Shown here: piece after piece, positions 26,912 to 35,473 of the stretch | How the letters are laid out: every line of letters begins with the position of its first letter | How positions within the stretch are numbered: the first letter of the stretch is position 1 | Source of the DNA: UBA11606 sp965243715 | GTDB lineage: Bacteria > Actinomycetota > Acidimicrobiia > Acidimicrobiales > Aldehydirespiratoraceae | Reading direction: 5' to 3' | DNA: 64,000 nt | Assembly: GCA_965243715.1 (NCBI GenBank) | Contig: CBDEVU010000017.1 | Location: 558,001 to 622,000 of the forward strand | Program-made: the position numbers and the translations under genes | Notes under the pieces: model-generated | Seen by the model: only the letters and a program-made list of their open reading frames with translations | Databases searched by the model: none | What the model was told of the DNA's origin: nothing

Positions 26912-27264
26912 TCCGGCGTTGGAAAGCCGTCGAGGGGCGCTGGAAGGCGTTGTTCCTCCTCGGCGGCGCTTTCGTGATTCTGGGCGTCACCGGAATCTAC
27001 GGGCACACCAACGATCTTGAACTCACCGAGGCCGAGGCGATCGAGACCGCATCGGAGTACCTCGACTTCGAGCCAGAGATCGCCGAAGCACGTATTATTC
27101 GCCACGGGTTCTTCCGCCAACCGGTCTGGGCGGTGAACTTTCGTACCCCCGATCCCGACGGCTCACGGACCGATTTCCTTCGTCATCTGACGGTCGAAAT
27201 CGACGCGGTGACCGGCAAGGTTATTCGGATTGGCGACGATGGCGTTACCGAGTTCGAAGAATAA
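26908..27264 (+). CDS. Membrane-anchored protein with PepSY-like C-terminal region (118 aa)
   Basis: GTG 26908 overlaps the previous stop. The N-terminus is short and basic, with one transmembrane helix (ALFLLGGAFVILGVTGI, about residues 14-30). The soluble remainder has the LTEAEAIETASEYL and VWAVNFRTP...VEIDAVTGKVIRI pattern of PepSY-like domains, which often act outside the cytoplasm as peptidase-inhibitor or ligand modules. Function unknown. The small pair sits between malate synthase and the ammonium transporter; 100 bases follow before the next gene, containing inverted repeats. Confidence 0.6.
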   Translation: MIRRWKAVEGRWKALFLLGGAFVILGVTGIYGHTNDLELTEAEAIETASEYLDFEPEIAEARIIRHGFFRQPVWAVNFRTPDPDGSRTDFLRHLTVEIDAVTGKVIRIGDDGVTEFEE

Positions 27265-27273
27265 AAACGTGCC

Positions 27274-27318
27274 AACTGTGGCAGGCAACAGTTTCCCTGT
27301 GTTACGTTTGTCACAGTT
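27274..27318. promoter_or_regulatory. Nested inverted repeats upstream of the ammonium transporter gene
   Basis: AACTGT-N8-ACAGTT (27274-27293) is a perfect 6-bp inverted repeat. CTGTG-N10-CACAG (27297-27316) is a second. The outer arms AACTGTGGCA (27274) and TGTCACAGTT (27309) also pair with one mismatch. They lie 47-91 bases before the start codon at 27365. Operator sites for a nitrogen regulator are plausible, but I do not recognise a definite GlnR or AmtR consensus. Confidence 0.45.
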
Positions 27319-27364
27319 CGGGCCAGAGGGTCCCGAGCGTTGCTAGCCAAAGGGGGACTCGCAC

Positions 27365-28782
27365 ATGCTTGTGCTTGGCCAAGAAACTGTGGACCTAACG
27401 GCCACCGTGTTCACCGAGGCGTACTACTTCTTCACCGTTGCGATCATGTGGCTGCTCCATGTGGGCTTCATGACGTACGAAGCGGGAGTGAGTCGCCGTA
27501 AGAATGTGATGGCCACGGCCATGAAGAACATTCTCACCATCGCGGTGGTCACACCAGTCTTTTATTATCTCGGGTGGTGGGTCTACTTCTGTATGCAAGA
27601 GGGCTTCTTACCGACCGGCTCCGCCGACGGCAACCATGCTGGCTCGGGGCTGTACTTCTGTGGTGACGGCTGACGCCGTACCCTGGGACGGCTCTATGGG
27701 CCCGAACCTTGGTGACAACATCACCGGCGTTTTCTGGGCTGCATTCCTACTCTTTTCTTGGACGACTGGCTCGATCATGTCGGGCTGCCATCCTGGAACG
27801 GGTCCGCATGTCGGCCTACCTACTCCTGACCGCCCTAATGGGTGGCTTAGTATGGGTCATCGCCGCCGCGTGGGGTTGGAGTTACGGCGGGTGGCTAGTT
27901 ATCCACTTCGGCTATCACGATTTCGCCGCATCAGGGGTAGTCCACGGCATCGCCGGGATTTTCGCCTTGGGCGTGCTGCTAAACCTCGGACCACGCATCG
28001 GCAAATACGACACCGACGGTGGCGCTCGGTCGTTCAAGCCGCAGAATCTGCACATGACTCTTATGGGTCTCATGCTCATCTTCACTGGGTTCTACGCCTT
28101 CTACGCCGCGTGCTTGGCGATCACCGCCGATACCGCACCGGGTTGGGCGAACATCTACTTCAGTCCGGCCACACTTTCGGCCATAACCTTCACCATCACG
28201 ATGGGCTTCGCAGGCGGTTTCGCCGGGGGCTACATCTTCTCCAAGGGTGACCCATTCTGGACCATCTCCGGAAGTCTGGCAGGCGTGGTCACGGTGTCAG
28301 CCGGGGCCGACATTTACCAGCCCACGCTAGTGATGTTGATCGCCTTCTTCGCCGCCGGTATGGCGATCTGGGTGGCGAACTTCATCGAGGTCAAGATGCG
28401 AGTCGATGATGCCGTTGGCGCAGTCGCCGTCCACGGGGTGATGGGATTCACTGGGGTATTACTCTTGGGGGTGTTTGCCTCCGGCTACCCCACCGGCCCA
28501 GCGGGGGTTGAGACCTCACTCCTGGGCCAAGCGATCGGCGTGGCGGCAATGTTCCCGCTCGCCTTCTTGTCGGGCTATATCGTCTCGGCGATCCTGAAGT
28601 ACTTCAACCTATTGCGGGTACCGCCAGAGGTTGAGCTCGAGGGTCTCGACGTGGTCGAATACGGGGCCGATTTCTTCCCCGAATTCGCGGCCACCCCCGA
28701 GATGATCATCAACGCCGACGGCTCCGAAGAGCTTGCCGAACCAGTCCTGATAGCCGCCTTCCGCGACCTCAAGTCCTCCTGA
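27365..28782 (+). pseudogene. amt: Ammonium transporter (Amt), broken by two +1 frame changes
   Basis: Amt carries ammonium/ammonia through an 11-helix membrane pore. Frame 2 carries the N-terminus (TEAYYFFTVAIMWLLHVGFM) to a stop at 27673. Frame 3 carries PWDGSMGPNLGDNITGVFWA and LFSWTTGSIMSG. Frame 1 carries ILERVRMSAYLLLTALMG to the stop at 28782, including HDFAASGVVHGIAG and the later conserved HGVMGF. The two changes lie at about 27640-27670 and at 27784-27788, where dropping the T at 27786 gives SGAILERVRM. Each needs one surplus base. The protein would be about 471 residues. All conserved blocks survive, so a recent mutation or sequence errors are likelier than old decay. RBS GGGGG precedes ATG 27365. 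Confidence 0.85.
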
Positions 28783-28788
28783 TTCACG

Positions 28789-28920
28789 ATGCTTCAACTG
28801 ATTGCGTCCATCGCCTTGATGTACCTCGTCGTCATCTCCGCTGGCGTCTGGAGTACTCGGAAACGAAACGCCCAGAAAGAAGCGCTCGCGAATTCCAACC
28901 CAGAACGAATGGAAAAATAA
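28789..28920 (+). CDS. Small single-helix membrane protein (43 aa)
   Basis: ATG 28789 opens 43 codons: MLQLIASIALMYLVVISAGV forms one transmembrane helix, followed by a charged tail ending ERMEK. It starts 6 bases after the Amt stop and ends one base before the next start. No family recognised and no strong ribosome site, so translation may depend on coupling. Confidence 0.5.
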   Translation: MLQLIASIALMYLVVISAGVWSTRKRNAQKEALANSNPERMEK

Positions 28921-28921
28921 A

Positions 28922-29128
28922 ATGAACTCATTTCCCTATGACAGTTGGGAACATGCACGCACCGAACTCGGTGCGTACTACACGTTTGCCGACAATAGCT
29001 TGATCGTGAAAGTCATCACGTTTATTGGCATCGCTATGTCGATCTACTGGATGTACAGTTTCATGAGTGTCGAGAACAAAACCCTAACCGAAGAGGCGAG
29101 CAAACTCGCCGGAAAGTACCGGGGGTAG
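28922..29128 (+). CDS. Small single-helix membrane protein (68 aa)
   Basis: Starts MNSFPYDSWEHARTELGAYY; a hydrophobic helix at about residues 28-47 (LIVKVITFIGIAMSIYWMYS) and a charged C-terminus. It is one base after the 43-aa gene and 3 bases before the next, so it is part of a tight run of small membrane proteins behind amt. Function unknown; an accessory role at the transporter is only a positional guess. Confidence 0.55.
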   Translation: MNSFPYDSWEHARTELGAYYTFADNSLIVKVITFIGIAMSIYWMYSFMSVENKTLTEEASKLAGKYRG

Positions 29129-29131
29129 CTC

Positions 29132-29269
29132 ATGGCCGGTAAACAGATTCAATTCAACGAAAAGCAGACCCACAACAAGAACTTCGAGCGAAACCTGCTC
29201 ATCTTCTGTGGTATCTGCATCGTCTTGGTGATCGTGGCGGTAAATACCGTTACCGGCGGAACGCTCTGA
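29132..29269 (+). CDS. Small single-helix membrane protein (45 aa)
   Basis: ATG 29132 with GGGGG eight bases upstream; MAGKQIQFNEKQTHNKNFER is polar, then one helix (LLIFCGICIVLVIVAV). Third of three consecutive tiny membrane proteins after amt. Not recognised. Confidence 0.55.
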   Translation: MAGKQIQFNEKQTHNKNFERNLLIFCGICIVLVIVAVNTVTGGTL

Positions 29270-29279
29270 TCACTAGATT

Positions 29280-29657
29280 GTGAACACGACAATCACTCGG
29301 CCGCGAGGGGCACAAATGCTCCTCGCGGCCGCGCTGATCGCCATGTTCTTGCCGTGGGCCACCAGCGCCGACCCGTTCCTGACCGATGTCAGAGGGGTCC
29401 AGGTGAGCGAAGGGGTGCTGATCATGGTCGTATCCCTAGTCACTATCGGTTTGATCCAAGTCGGTTGGCGACCGGCATGGATCGGGGCGGGTCTCGTCGC
29501 GGCGATAGCCATGCCGCAGTTATCGAACGTGGCCCAGCGTGCCAACACCGATGTCGGTTTCGGCCTCTGGATCGCAGCCGCGGCGGGAACCCTCGCCGCT
29601 GTTGTCTTGATCGCCGACCTGCTCATCGCCATCCGAGTCGCCGCTCCGAGCGACTAG
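29280..29657 (+). CDS. Hypothetical multi-helix membrane protein (125 aa)
   Basis: GTG 29280 start, 10 bases after the previous stop. Three or four hydrophobic stretches are visible (MLLAAALIAMFLP, VLIMVVSLVTIGLI, WIGAGLVAAIAM, WIAAAAGTLAAVVLIADLLI). Last gene of the amt-proximal run; it is convergent with the efflux permease, 25 bases between stops. No function inferred. Confidence 0.55.
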   Translation: MNTTITRPRGAQMLLAAALIAMFLPWATSADPFLTDVRGVQVSEGVLIMVVSLVTIGLIQVGWRPAWIGAGLVAAIAMPQLSNVAQRANTDVGFGLWIAAAAGTLAAVVLIADLLIAIRVAAPSD

Positions 29658-29682
29658 TCGCACCTGTACCCCTAGACTTTGG

Positions 29683-30912
29683 TCACGACTCTCTTATCGC
29701 CGCTACGGGATCAAGCGAGGCAGCTCGGTAAGCCGGATAGAGGCCAGCAAGGGCCCCGATAACGGGTCCGGTGAGGGCGGCGAGTACCGCTATGCGAACA
29801 TCGAATACCGGCTCCCAATCTTGGGCCAGTGTGGTCAACACAAGGGCCGCGACCCCAAAGCTAGAGCCTACAAAGCCCGCCAGGCTCCCCAACGTCATGC
29901 TCGCCGAGAGTTGTTCTAACGCGATGCGTCGGCGGCGCGCTCCAACCGCCATTCTGAGCCCGATCTCAGACGTTCTCTCAGTAGTGTCAAGTACCGCGAT
30001 GCCCGCGATGTTGACCGTTCCGACCAGCACTAGGGTCACGCCAACACCGATCAGCAGTCGCCCAATTTCTTCACTGATGCGGTTCCCTAACTCGCTCAGC
30101 TGACTCGCCACCTCGACATTCACGTCGCTCGGGTCGTTAGGTGACATCACTATTGCCAACTTGCCGGCGACGGCTGCGGCGGCCCCCCGCTCGACTCGGG
30201 CGTAGAGTTCGGTGGGCGGTCCGACCCGCCATAGGGATCGTGCGGTGGACGCGGGAATAATCACCGAGTCGAGCAGATTACCACGCTCGTCGACCTGGTC
30301 GAGTATCCCGATCACGGAGAAGATCCTTCCGTCAATCGTGATCGAGGGCTGCGTTCGAATGTTGGTGAGATTCAACCTCTGCGCGGCGAGTAGACCAACG
30401 ATCGCCGTCCTGTCATTTCGCTGGTGGTGACCAATGTCAAAGCCCCTCCCCTCAGCTAGGCCCACGCCGAGGGTTTCGGACAGGCCGGGACTGGCCGCGA
30501 ACACCGTCACGTCGGCACCTACCCTCGATGTCATCTCCACCAGGCGGGGCTGGACCGGACCGCTGATCGGTACGATCGCTAGGAAAGTCGCTGAGCGTAC
30601 CCCGCTCACGCGTGTGGCCGAGTCGAGCCTATTCCACGCAAACGGAGAGGCGAATCGGAGTTGGCTCTCCGCGGATGGCTCAAGGGTCAAGATCACCGGT
30701 TCTAGGTCCACAAACTGTGACGCAATCTCTGCCTCAGCCGAGGCGGTAAGTCCGATAACGACTACGAGCGAACCCACCCCCATGGCTGTACCGATTGCCG
30801 CCGCTGCAGTTCGTACGGGCCGTTCGAATAGTCGGCGAACGGATTCCTGAGCGAGGTCTCGAACGACGCGGGTGAACCCCACCCTACTCGGGTCACTCCT
30901 GAAGCGCGCCAT
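29683..30912 (-). CDS. MacB/FtsX-type ABC transporter permease
   Basis: A 409-residue permease: one N-terminal transmembrane helix (about residues 36-58), a large extracytoplasmic domain (about 60-280), and three C-terminal helices (about 285-400) with the FtsX-type ALxGLYPAYRAASLDP motif near the end. MacB-type transporters use ATP to drive an external adaptor rather than pumping across the membrane directly. It overlaps the ATPase gene upstream by 20 bases and is third in an adaptor-ATPase-permease operon. The substrate (peptide, lipid or antibiotic) is unknown. Confidence 0.85.
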   Translation of the reverse strand: MARFRSDPSRVGFTRVVRDLAQESVRRLFERPVRTAAAAIGTAMGVGSLVVVIGLTASAEAEIASQFVDLEPVILTLEPSAESQLRFASPFAWNRLDSATRVSGVRSATFLAIVPISGPVQPRLVEMTSRVGADVTVFAASPGLSETLGVGLAEGRGFDIGHHQRNDRTAIVGLLAAQRLNLTNIRTQPSITIDGRIFSVIGILDQVDERGNLLDSVIIPASTARSLWRVGPPTELYARVERGAAAAVAGKLAIVMSPNDPSDVNVEVASQLSELGNRISEEIGRLLIGVGVTLVLVGTVNIAGIAVLDTTERTSEIGLRMAVGARRRRIALEQLSASMTLGSLAGFVGSSFGVAALVLTTLAQDWEPVFDVRIAVLAALTGPVIGALAGLYPAYRAASLDPVAAIRES

Positions 30913-31585
30913 TGACCATCTCTAGTCTTCGATCGCCAGCGCTAGCAACGACGGAGTCGTGGGTCACTAGAATAACTGTCAAGCCGTCTTGGTTTAGCCG
31001 CTGGAATACGCCAACTATCGTCTCGGCTGTCGTGGTATCCAAGTTACCGGTGGGTTCATCGGCAAGAATCACCGCTGGCCGGTTGACGATTGCCCGGGCT
31101 AGGGCTACCCGCTGACGTTCACCGCCAGAAAGCACCGACGCTGGGGCCTCGGCGAGGTCGAGGATTCCAATCGTGTCGAGCGCTGATTCCACTAGGGCCC
31201 GCCGGGTCTTGGCCCGCCCCGTTGAGTAAATACAGCCAAGTTCGACGTTGTCGCGCGCCGACCGTCGCTCCAAAAGATGAAATGACTGAAACGAAAAACC
31301 GATCTGGGTTCCGCGGTGCCTCGCTCGGTCTTTCGCCGACATCGTTCCTGCGGCGGCGCCCATGAACTGGACCGACCCACTCGTCGGCGTGTCCAATAAT
31401 CCCAGGATGTGTAGAAGGGTCGACTTTCCCGAGCCGGAGCGACCCATAATCGTCAGGAACTCGCCCTCCGAGACAGTGAGGTTGACTCCGACCAGAGGAT
31501 GAACCGGTCGGGGGCCAGCGAATGTTCGACGGAGGTCCCGTATTTCGTATACCGGCGAGCGAATAGAAGCGGCTGGTCTAGCCAT
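30893..31585 (-). CDS. MacB/LolD-type ABC transporter ATPase
   Basis: A 230-residue ATP-binding subunit: Walker A MGRSGSGKST (about residue 43), Q-loop region, signature VLSGGERQRVALARA (about 153), Walker B VILADEPTGNLDT (about 172) and switch VILVTHD. The LADEPTGNLD form is typical of the MacB/LolD/FtsE group. It overlaps the adaptor gene by 8 bases and the permease by 20, so the three are translationally coupled. Confidence 0.9.
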   Translation of the reverse strand: MARPAASIRSPVYEIRDLRRTFAGPRPVHPLVGVNLTVSEGEFLTIMGRSGSGKSTLLHILGLLDTPTSGSVQFMGAAAGTMSAKDRARHRGTQIGFSFQSFHLLERRSARDNVELGCIYSTGRAKTRRALVESALDTIGILDLAEAPASVLSGGERQRVALARAIVNRPAVILADEPTGNLDTTTAETIVGVFQRLNQDGLTVILVTHDSVVASAGDRRLEMVNGALQE

Positions 31586-32636
31586 AGCCGACTATGACTT
31601 GGTCGCCCGCCACCAACTCGTAGTCAGTCGACTCAATCTCGACATAGCCTTGCGCTGTAGCGCCCACGATCACCTCGACTTGGAGCGGGCCTGAGTCGGC
31701 CAGCAACTCAAGCGATGAAACTCCCGCCGCGGTTGTCGACAAAGCGGCGGCCGGTACGAGCAATACCTCCCCGACGGACAACTCAACTGGGATTCGGAGG
31801 CGCAGGTCGCGGTCAATCATCTCTGGGGTAGGGGGTCCAGCGAGATCGATCTGTACATCAACACCATTCTCGGTGTCAACAACGCTGGTAACCGCACCTT
31901 TTAGCACGCTTCCCGTGAGGATATCATCGAGAAACACTTCGCTCCCTACGTTGACCCACACACTATCAGCGGAGTCAATTTGTCCCTTTGCCTGCGTTGA
32001 GGTGCCCGCGATGTGTCCTATTTGCGCGTCGCCGATGATGGAGCCAAGTCCAACACTCCACATAATTGCTGCGCTAGGCAAGCTCTCGATCGTCAAGAAG
32101 GCGTCTTGCGGGATAACGGTCGCTCGACGTTTGGAAGGATAGCCAGCGGACTTTAGCAAATGAGTAAACGCCCGCAGAGTGTCGGTCTTTACAACATTTC
32201 CGGGCTCCCGGTCCAAAAAACCAAGAGCAGTCAAGCCCGCTTCTACGAGTTGCACATCCCGTCCTTGATCCTTCCGGTAGAGATTACGCCATAGCGGGAA
32301 ACCCCCTTCTATGGCGAACACGGGTTGACCGTTTAGTTCGAGCGCGATGTTTCCCACGTCGAGAGAATCGGAACCAGCAAAGAATGACACAACATTGCCG
32401 ACTGTGGTGGACGCCAGCACCAGCGCCTCCCTCTTCGGTTCTTCGACTGTCGCTCGGCCAAAAATATCGAGTCCCAGCGCCCGCTCTTCCACCCCAACGG
32501 TGAGCACTTCTGGTTCGACCACAGTGGGGTCTACCCGAGAAGCCTCCGAGCGCGATATCTCCTGCGCGGCAAACCAGCCACTCGCCGCCGCTACGCCTAG
32601 ACAGACGAGCGCTAACAACCAGATACTTTTTTTCAA
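31578..32636 (-). CDS. Efflux periplasmic-adaptor-like protein with peptidoglycan-binding region
   Basis: A 352-residue secreted or membrane-anchored protein with N-terminal helix SIWLLALVCLGVAAASGWF. Residues about 110-170 (VQLVEAGLTALGFLDREP, then LRAFTHLLKSAGYP) look like a peptidoglycan-binding-1 fold. The flanks have the beta-rich pattern of HlyD/MacA adaptors (VPAAALSTTAAG near the C-terminus, VVAGDQVIVGYG-like end). Such adaptors couple MacB-type transporters to the cell envelope in Gram-positive bacteria. It is the first gene of the three-gene efflux operon. Confidence 0.7.
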   Translation of the reverse strand: MKKSIWLLALVCLGVAAASGWFAAQEISRSEASRVDPTVVEPEVLTVGVEERALGLDIFGRATVEEPKREALVLASTTVGNVVSFFAGSDSLDVGNIALELNGQPVFAIEGGFPLWRNLYRKDQGRDVQLVEAGLTALGFLDREPGNVVKTDTLRAFTHLLKSAGYPSKRRATVIPQDAFLTIESLPSAAIMWSVGLGSIIGDAQIGHIAGTSTQAKGQIDSADSVWVNVGSEVFLDDILTGSVLKGAVTSVVDTENGVDVQIDLAGPPTPEMIDRDLRLRIPVELSVGEVLLVPAAALSTTAAGVSSLELLADSGPLQVEVIVGATAQGYVEIESTDYELVAGDQVIVGYG

Positions 32637-32673
32637 CGCTCAATGCTCCTAATTCGCCGCCATGGCGTCGTCA

Positions 32674-33540
32674 TCAGGTAAGTTCGCTAAGTATCTTCTT
32701 GAACTCTTCACTTAGGTCAACTCCAAGGCCATCACGGCATCGGACATACTTCGCCCCGTATTCAGTGTCGATAACCGCAGCACGTTTCAGCACCTCTGCG
32801 AGGCCTAGCGAAGAGACCAGACTTTCTGGTGATGCCCCGTGTTCTTCAGTGAATACCTCCGTAAGCGAATGGTAGAGTGCCGCCCAAGCAAGCGGCGAGG
32901 GATTCCCAAGGAATCCTTCCTCCACAAGGCAACCCTGCCATTGCTGAAGGATACTTACGAAACTGCCATCAGTCAGCGCTTCTTCCAGGCTTTCGGCTAG
33001 GTCTGGATCGCCAACGACGGGTGCCTCTATGCTCCCGACCTCCGCTTTAGCAAGAACCACGCACGACACGTCACCCGAACCACTCCCCCCGAGTCCCTCC
33101 AAAGCCGACATATACTCCTTCCAACGTTCTTCGTCGAGATCCTCCGGTATGCGTACGACGTTGAATCGTTCGCCAGATAATTCGGTATCGAGCCCCGTTG
33201 CGAAACCCAGCCCCAACTCCGAGGCATCTTCAGATGTCATGGTTAGCAAGAAATCGACCGAACCGAAGAGCAAACCGCGGCCCTTTTCCTCGAAGAACGA
33301 AAGCGGCGGCACCGGATCACCCTGCAACGTAAAGCCGCGTTCCTCCATACACTTATCAACGACTCCCACATATTCCACTAGTCGTTGCCGATGACGAATC
33401 GGGTCAGACAAGAAGTCGTCATACTCATCGAACGCGGCGACCGCGGCAGGAACTTCCACAGCGTTCGAACCGCACGCACTGCCCACCAACGCAGTCAACC
33501 CAGCAAACACTCCAAAACGAACCAAACACGCGCGCCACAT
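32674..33540 (-). CDS. Putative lipoprotein, unknown function (288 aa)
   Basis: ATG 33540 gives a signal peptide MWRACLVRFGVFAGLTALVG ending in the lipobox SAC. The open frame reaches 33669 but upstream residues are not signal-like. The mature part is acidic, with paired Cys residues (VDKCMEERGF, GCLVEEGFLG, VRCRDGL) that could form disulphides outside the membrane. It has repeated short segments of the type CLxExGF. No family recognised. It lies 37 bases upstream of the adaptor gene on the same strand and may be part of the efflux operon. Confidence 0.65.
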   Translation of the reverse strand: MWRACLVRFGVFAGLTALVGSACGSNAVEVPAAVAAFDEYDDFLSDPIRHRQRLVEYVGVVDKCMEERGFTLQGDPVPPLSFFEEKGRGLLFGSVDFLLTMTSEDASELGLGFATGLDTELSGERFNVVRIPEDLDEERWKEYMSALEGLGGSGSGDVSCVVLAKAEVGSIEAPVVGDPDLAESLEEALTDGSFVSILQQWQGCLVEEGFLGNPSPLAWAALYHSLTEVFTEEHGASPESLVSSLGLAEVLKRAAVIDTEYGAKYVRCRDGLGVDLSEEFKKILSELT

Positions 33541-33675
33541 TAGTACCTTGTTCCGTGGGGGCAACCACGAGTCGCATGGAATCGTTTCATACTTTCTCCT
33601 CCCCGCGGCGCAGATCGCCAGAGTCCTCCGTTGCCGTGACAGCGTACTACGCGCTTCGCGACTATCCAACTGCTG

Positions 33676-34119
33676 TTAGTCGCCGCTTGGGGCGCACTCG
33701 GCGCGTAAGGCCGTTAGGTTGAACGCGGCGTCCTCGCTGCCATTCTCGGCGGCTCGTTGCCACCAATATTCGGCTGAGTCGCGCCCTTGCTGACGGCCTT
33801 GCGTCTGACGCAAGAAGCCCAGGTTAACCATAGCGTCAACGTTGCCGCCATCAGCGGCGCGCTGCCACCAAGTTTGAGCTGACGTCTCGCCTACAACTCG
33901 GCCTGCCTCGAAATGTAACAAACCGAGGTTTAGCATGGCGTCGGTGTGGCCTAGTTCGGCCGCTAAGGTCCACCAGGAGAGTGCAGAGTCGGAGCCGTGG
34001 AGTTGCCCTTTTTCTCGACATAAAAGACCCAGATTGCACATGGCTTCTGCGTCGCGATTCTTCGCCGCCGCCCGCCACTTAGCGATATCGTCAGCCGTCG
34101 CCCCTGTGTCGTTAGTCAT
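33676..34119 (-). CDS. Sel1/TPR-like repeat protein (147 aa)
   Basis: Contains three 36-residue Sel1-like repeats with the pattern DAMxNLGxL...G....SAxxWWxxAAexGxxDA (MCNLGLLCREKG, MLNLGLLHFEAG, MVNLGFLRQTQG). Such repeats form an alpha-helical scaffold for protein binding. No signal peptide, so probably cytoplasmic. It sits between the SoxB-like gene and the lipoprotein on the same strand; partner unknown. Confidence 0.75.
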   Translation of the reverse strand: MTNDTGATADDIAKWRAAAKNRDAEAMCNLGLLCREKGQLHGSDSALSWWTLAAELGHTDAMLNLGLLHFEAGRVVGETSAQTWWQRAADGGNVDAMVNLGFLRQTQGRQQGRDSAEYWWQRAAENGSEDAAFNLTALRAECAPSGD

Positions 34120-34140
34120 CTAGACGCCCCCGAGGCAAAG

Positions 34141-35472
34141 TCAGCTCCAGGGATATGGACTATTCGACACAGGATGCAATTTACCCTCGGCATACCGGCT
34201 ATAGCGGAACGGTTCCAACAGGGCCTGGGGTTCGCCGAGAAGTTCCTTCGCTACCAGTGCGCCCACTCCAATCATCTTGTACCCGTGATTGGAGTCAGCA
34301 ATGAAGTAGCAGTTCTCACTAAACGTATCAAAGACCGGGAAACTGTCTGGAGTGAACGATCCAATACCCCCGCTCGGTTCGTGGCTTATCTGGTCGCCTT
34401 TACCCTCGAAGCGCTTCTGGCAGAAGGCCAAAGCCGCTGTCCAAGTTTCATGGAAATCGTCGCCGACCACGAAGTCAGGGCTTTCGGGACCGTAAGGGTC
34501 AACGGCAACGTCCTCGGCCGCCTTGTCCACGATGTAGGGCATATAGCCGCCCTGTACGCCACCAAAGTTGAAATCAGGCTTGTAGTAGATTCCCCAAGTG
34601 TCTTGGGTGATCTGGCGACCCGCGGCGTTGAATAGCGGGACATCAGTATCAATGTGAACTACAGGAGGCATGTTCCCCTCGTTGTCCATCAGGTATCCTG
34701 GATCGACGTCGAGAGTCCCTTCCTGCAACGCCCAATAGGTCCAAGTTGGCCGTTCATGCAACTCGCCATCGGCACCTTTAACCATGGTGGTCATCGGGAG
34801 ATCAAGCATCTTCCACGGGGCTTGCACCCACGGACCGGTACCGATAACGACGTGATCGCACGCGATCGAACCTTGATTGGTGACCACCGAAGTAACCGCG
34901 CCACCGGAGGTTTCGAGATCCATGACTTCGACACCGCTAATGATACGAACGCCTTCGGCCTCTGCCTTTGCGGCTAACCCTTTGAGCGACGCCATGTTAT
35001 TGGCATAGCCGCCCTTTTTTTCGTGCAGCACCGAGGTGATGCCCTGCGCCTGCCAGTCATGGAAGATACCGCGCATATAGGCGGCGGAAGCCTCGGTCCC
35101 TTCGATGAATACAGACTCGTATCCGATGGCCTGTTGTTGGGCGTGAATTGAAGCCACGTCATCGAACATTCCTTGATGACTGATCTGTAGATAGCCCACT
35201 GGATGATAGGCGTAGGCCTCAGGGTCGGAGTCCCAGACTGATACCGAGTGAGCCATCAACTCGCGCATGGCGGGTTGGAAATAGTTATTGCGAACGACTC
35301 CGCAAGCAATGCCCGACGCCCCAGCACCAACCGCTGTTTTGTCAACAATAACAATGTCCTCACCCGAGCCTTTACCGGCACTCTTGAGTTCCCGAGCAAG
35401 ATGCATAGCGGTCGAAAGACCATGAATACCTGCACCGACAATAACGTATTTAGAGTTAGAAGGAAATGACAT
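34141..35472 (-). CDS. FAD-dependent oxidoreductase, SoxB / NMG dehydrogenase MgdA-like
   Basis: Start ATG 35472, one base after the upstream stop; 443 residues. N-terminal FAD motif VIVGAGIHGLSTAMHLA, GASGIACGVVRNNYFQPAM (sarcosine-oxidase-beta-like substrate region), C-terminal SFTPDSFPVFDTFSENCYFI and a GVGALVAKELLGE end. Sarcosine oxidase beta subunits and MgdA of N-methylglutamate dehydrogenase oxidise N-methyl groups of amino acids to formaldehyde. Following glxBCD and the GS-like ligase it most likely oxidises N-methylglutamate. The other subunits (delta, alpha, gamma) are not beside it; soxA and soxG at the window start are candidates, or it acts alone. Confidence 0.75.
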   Translation of the reverse strand: MSFPSNSKYVIVGAGIHGLSTAMHLARELKSAGKGSGEDIVIVDKTAVGAGASGIACGVVRNNYFQPAMRELMAHSVSVWDSDPEAYAYHPVGYLQISHQGMFDDVASIHAQQQAIGYESVFIEGTEASAAYMRGIFHDWQAQGITSVLHEKKGGYANNMASLKGLAAKAEAEGVRIISGVEVMDLETSGGAVTSVVTNQGSIACDHVVIGTGPWVQAPWKMLDLPMTTMVKGADGELHERPTWTYWALQEGTLDVDPGYLMDNEGNMPPVVHIDTDVPLFNAAGRQITQDTWGIYYKPDFNFGGVQGGYMPYIVDKAAEDVAVDPYGPESPDFVVGDDFHETWTAALAFCQKRFEGKGDQISHEPSGGIGSFTPDSFPVFDTFSENCYFIADSNHGYKMIGVGALVAKELLGEPQALLEPFRYSRYAEGKLHPVSNSPYPWS

Positions 35473-35473
35473 A

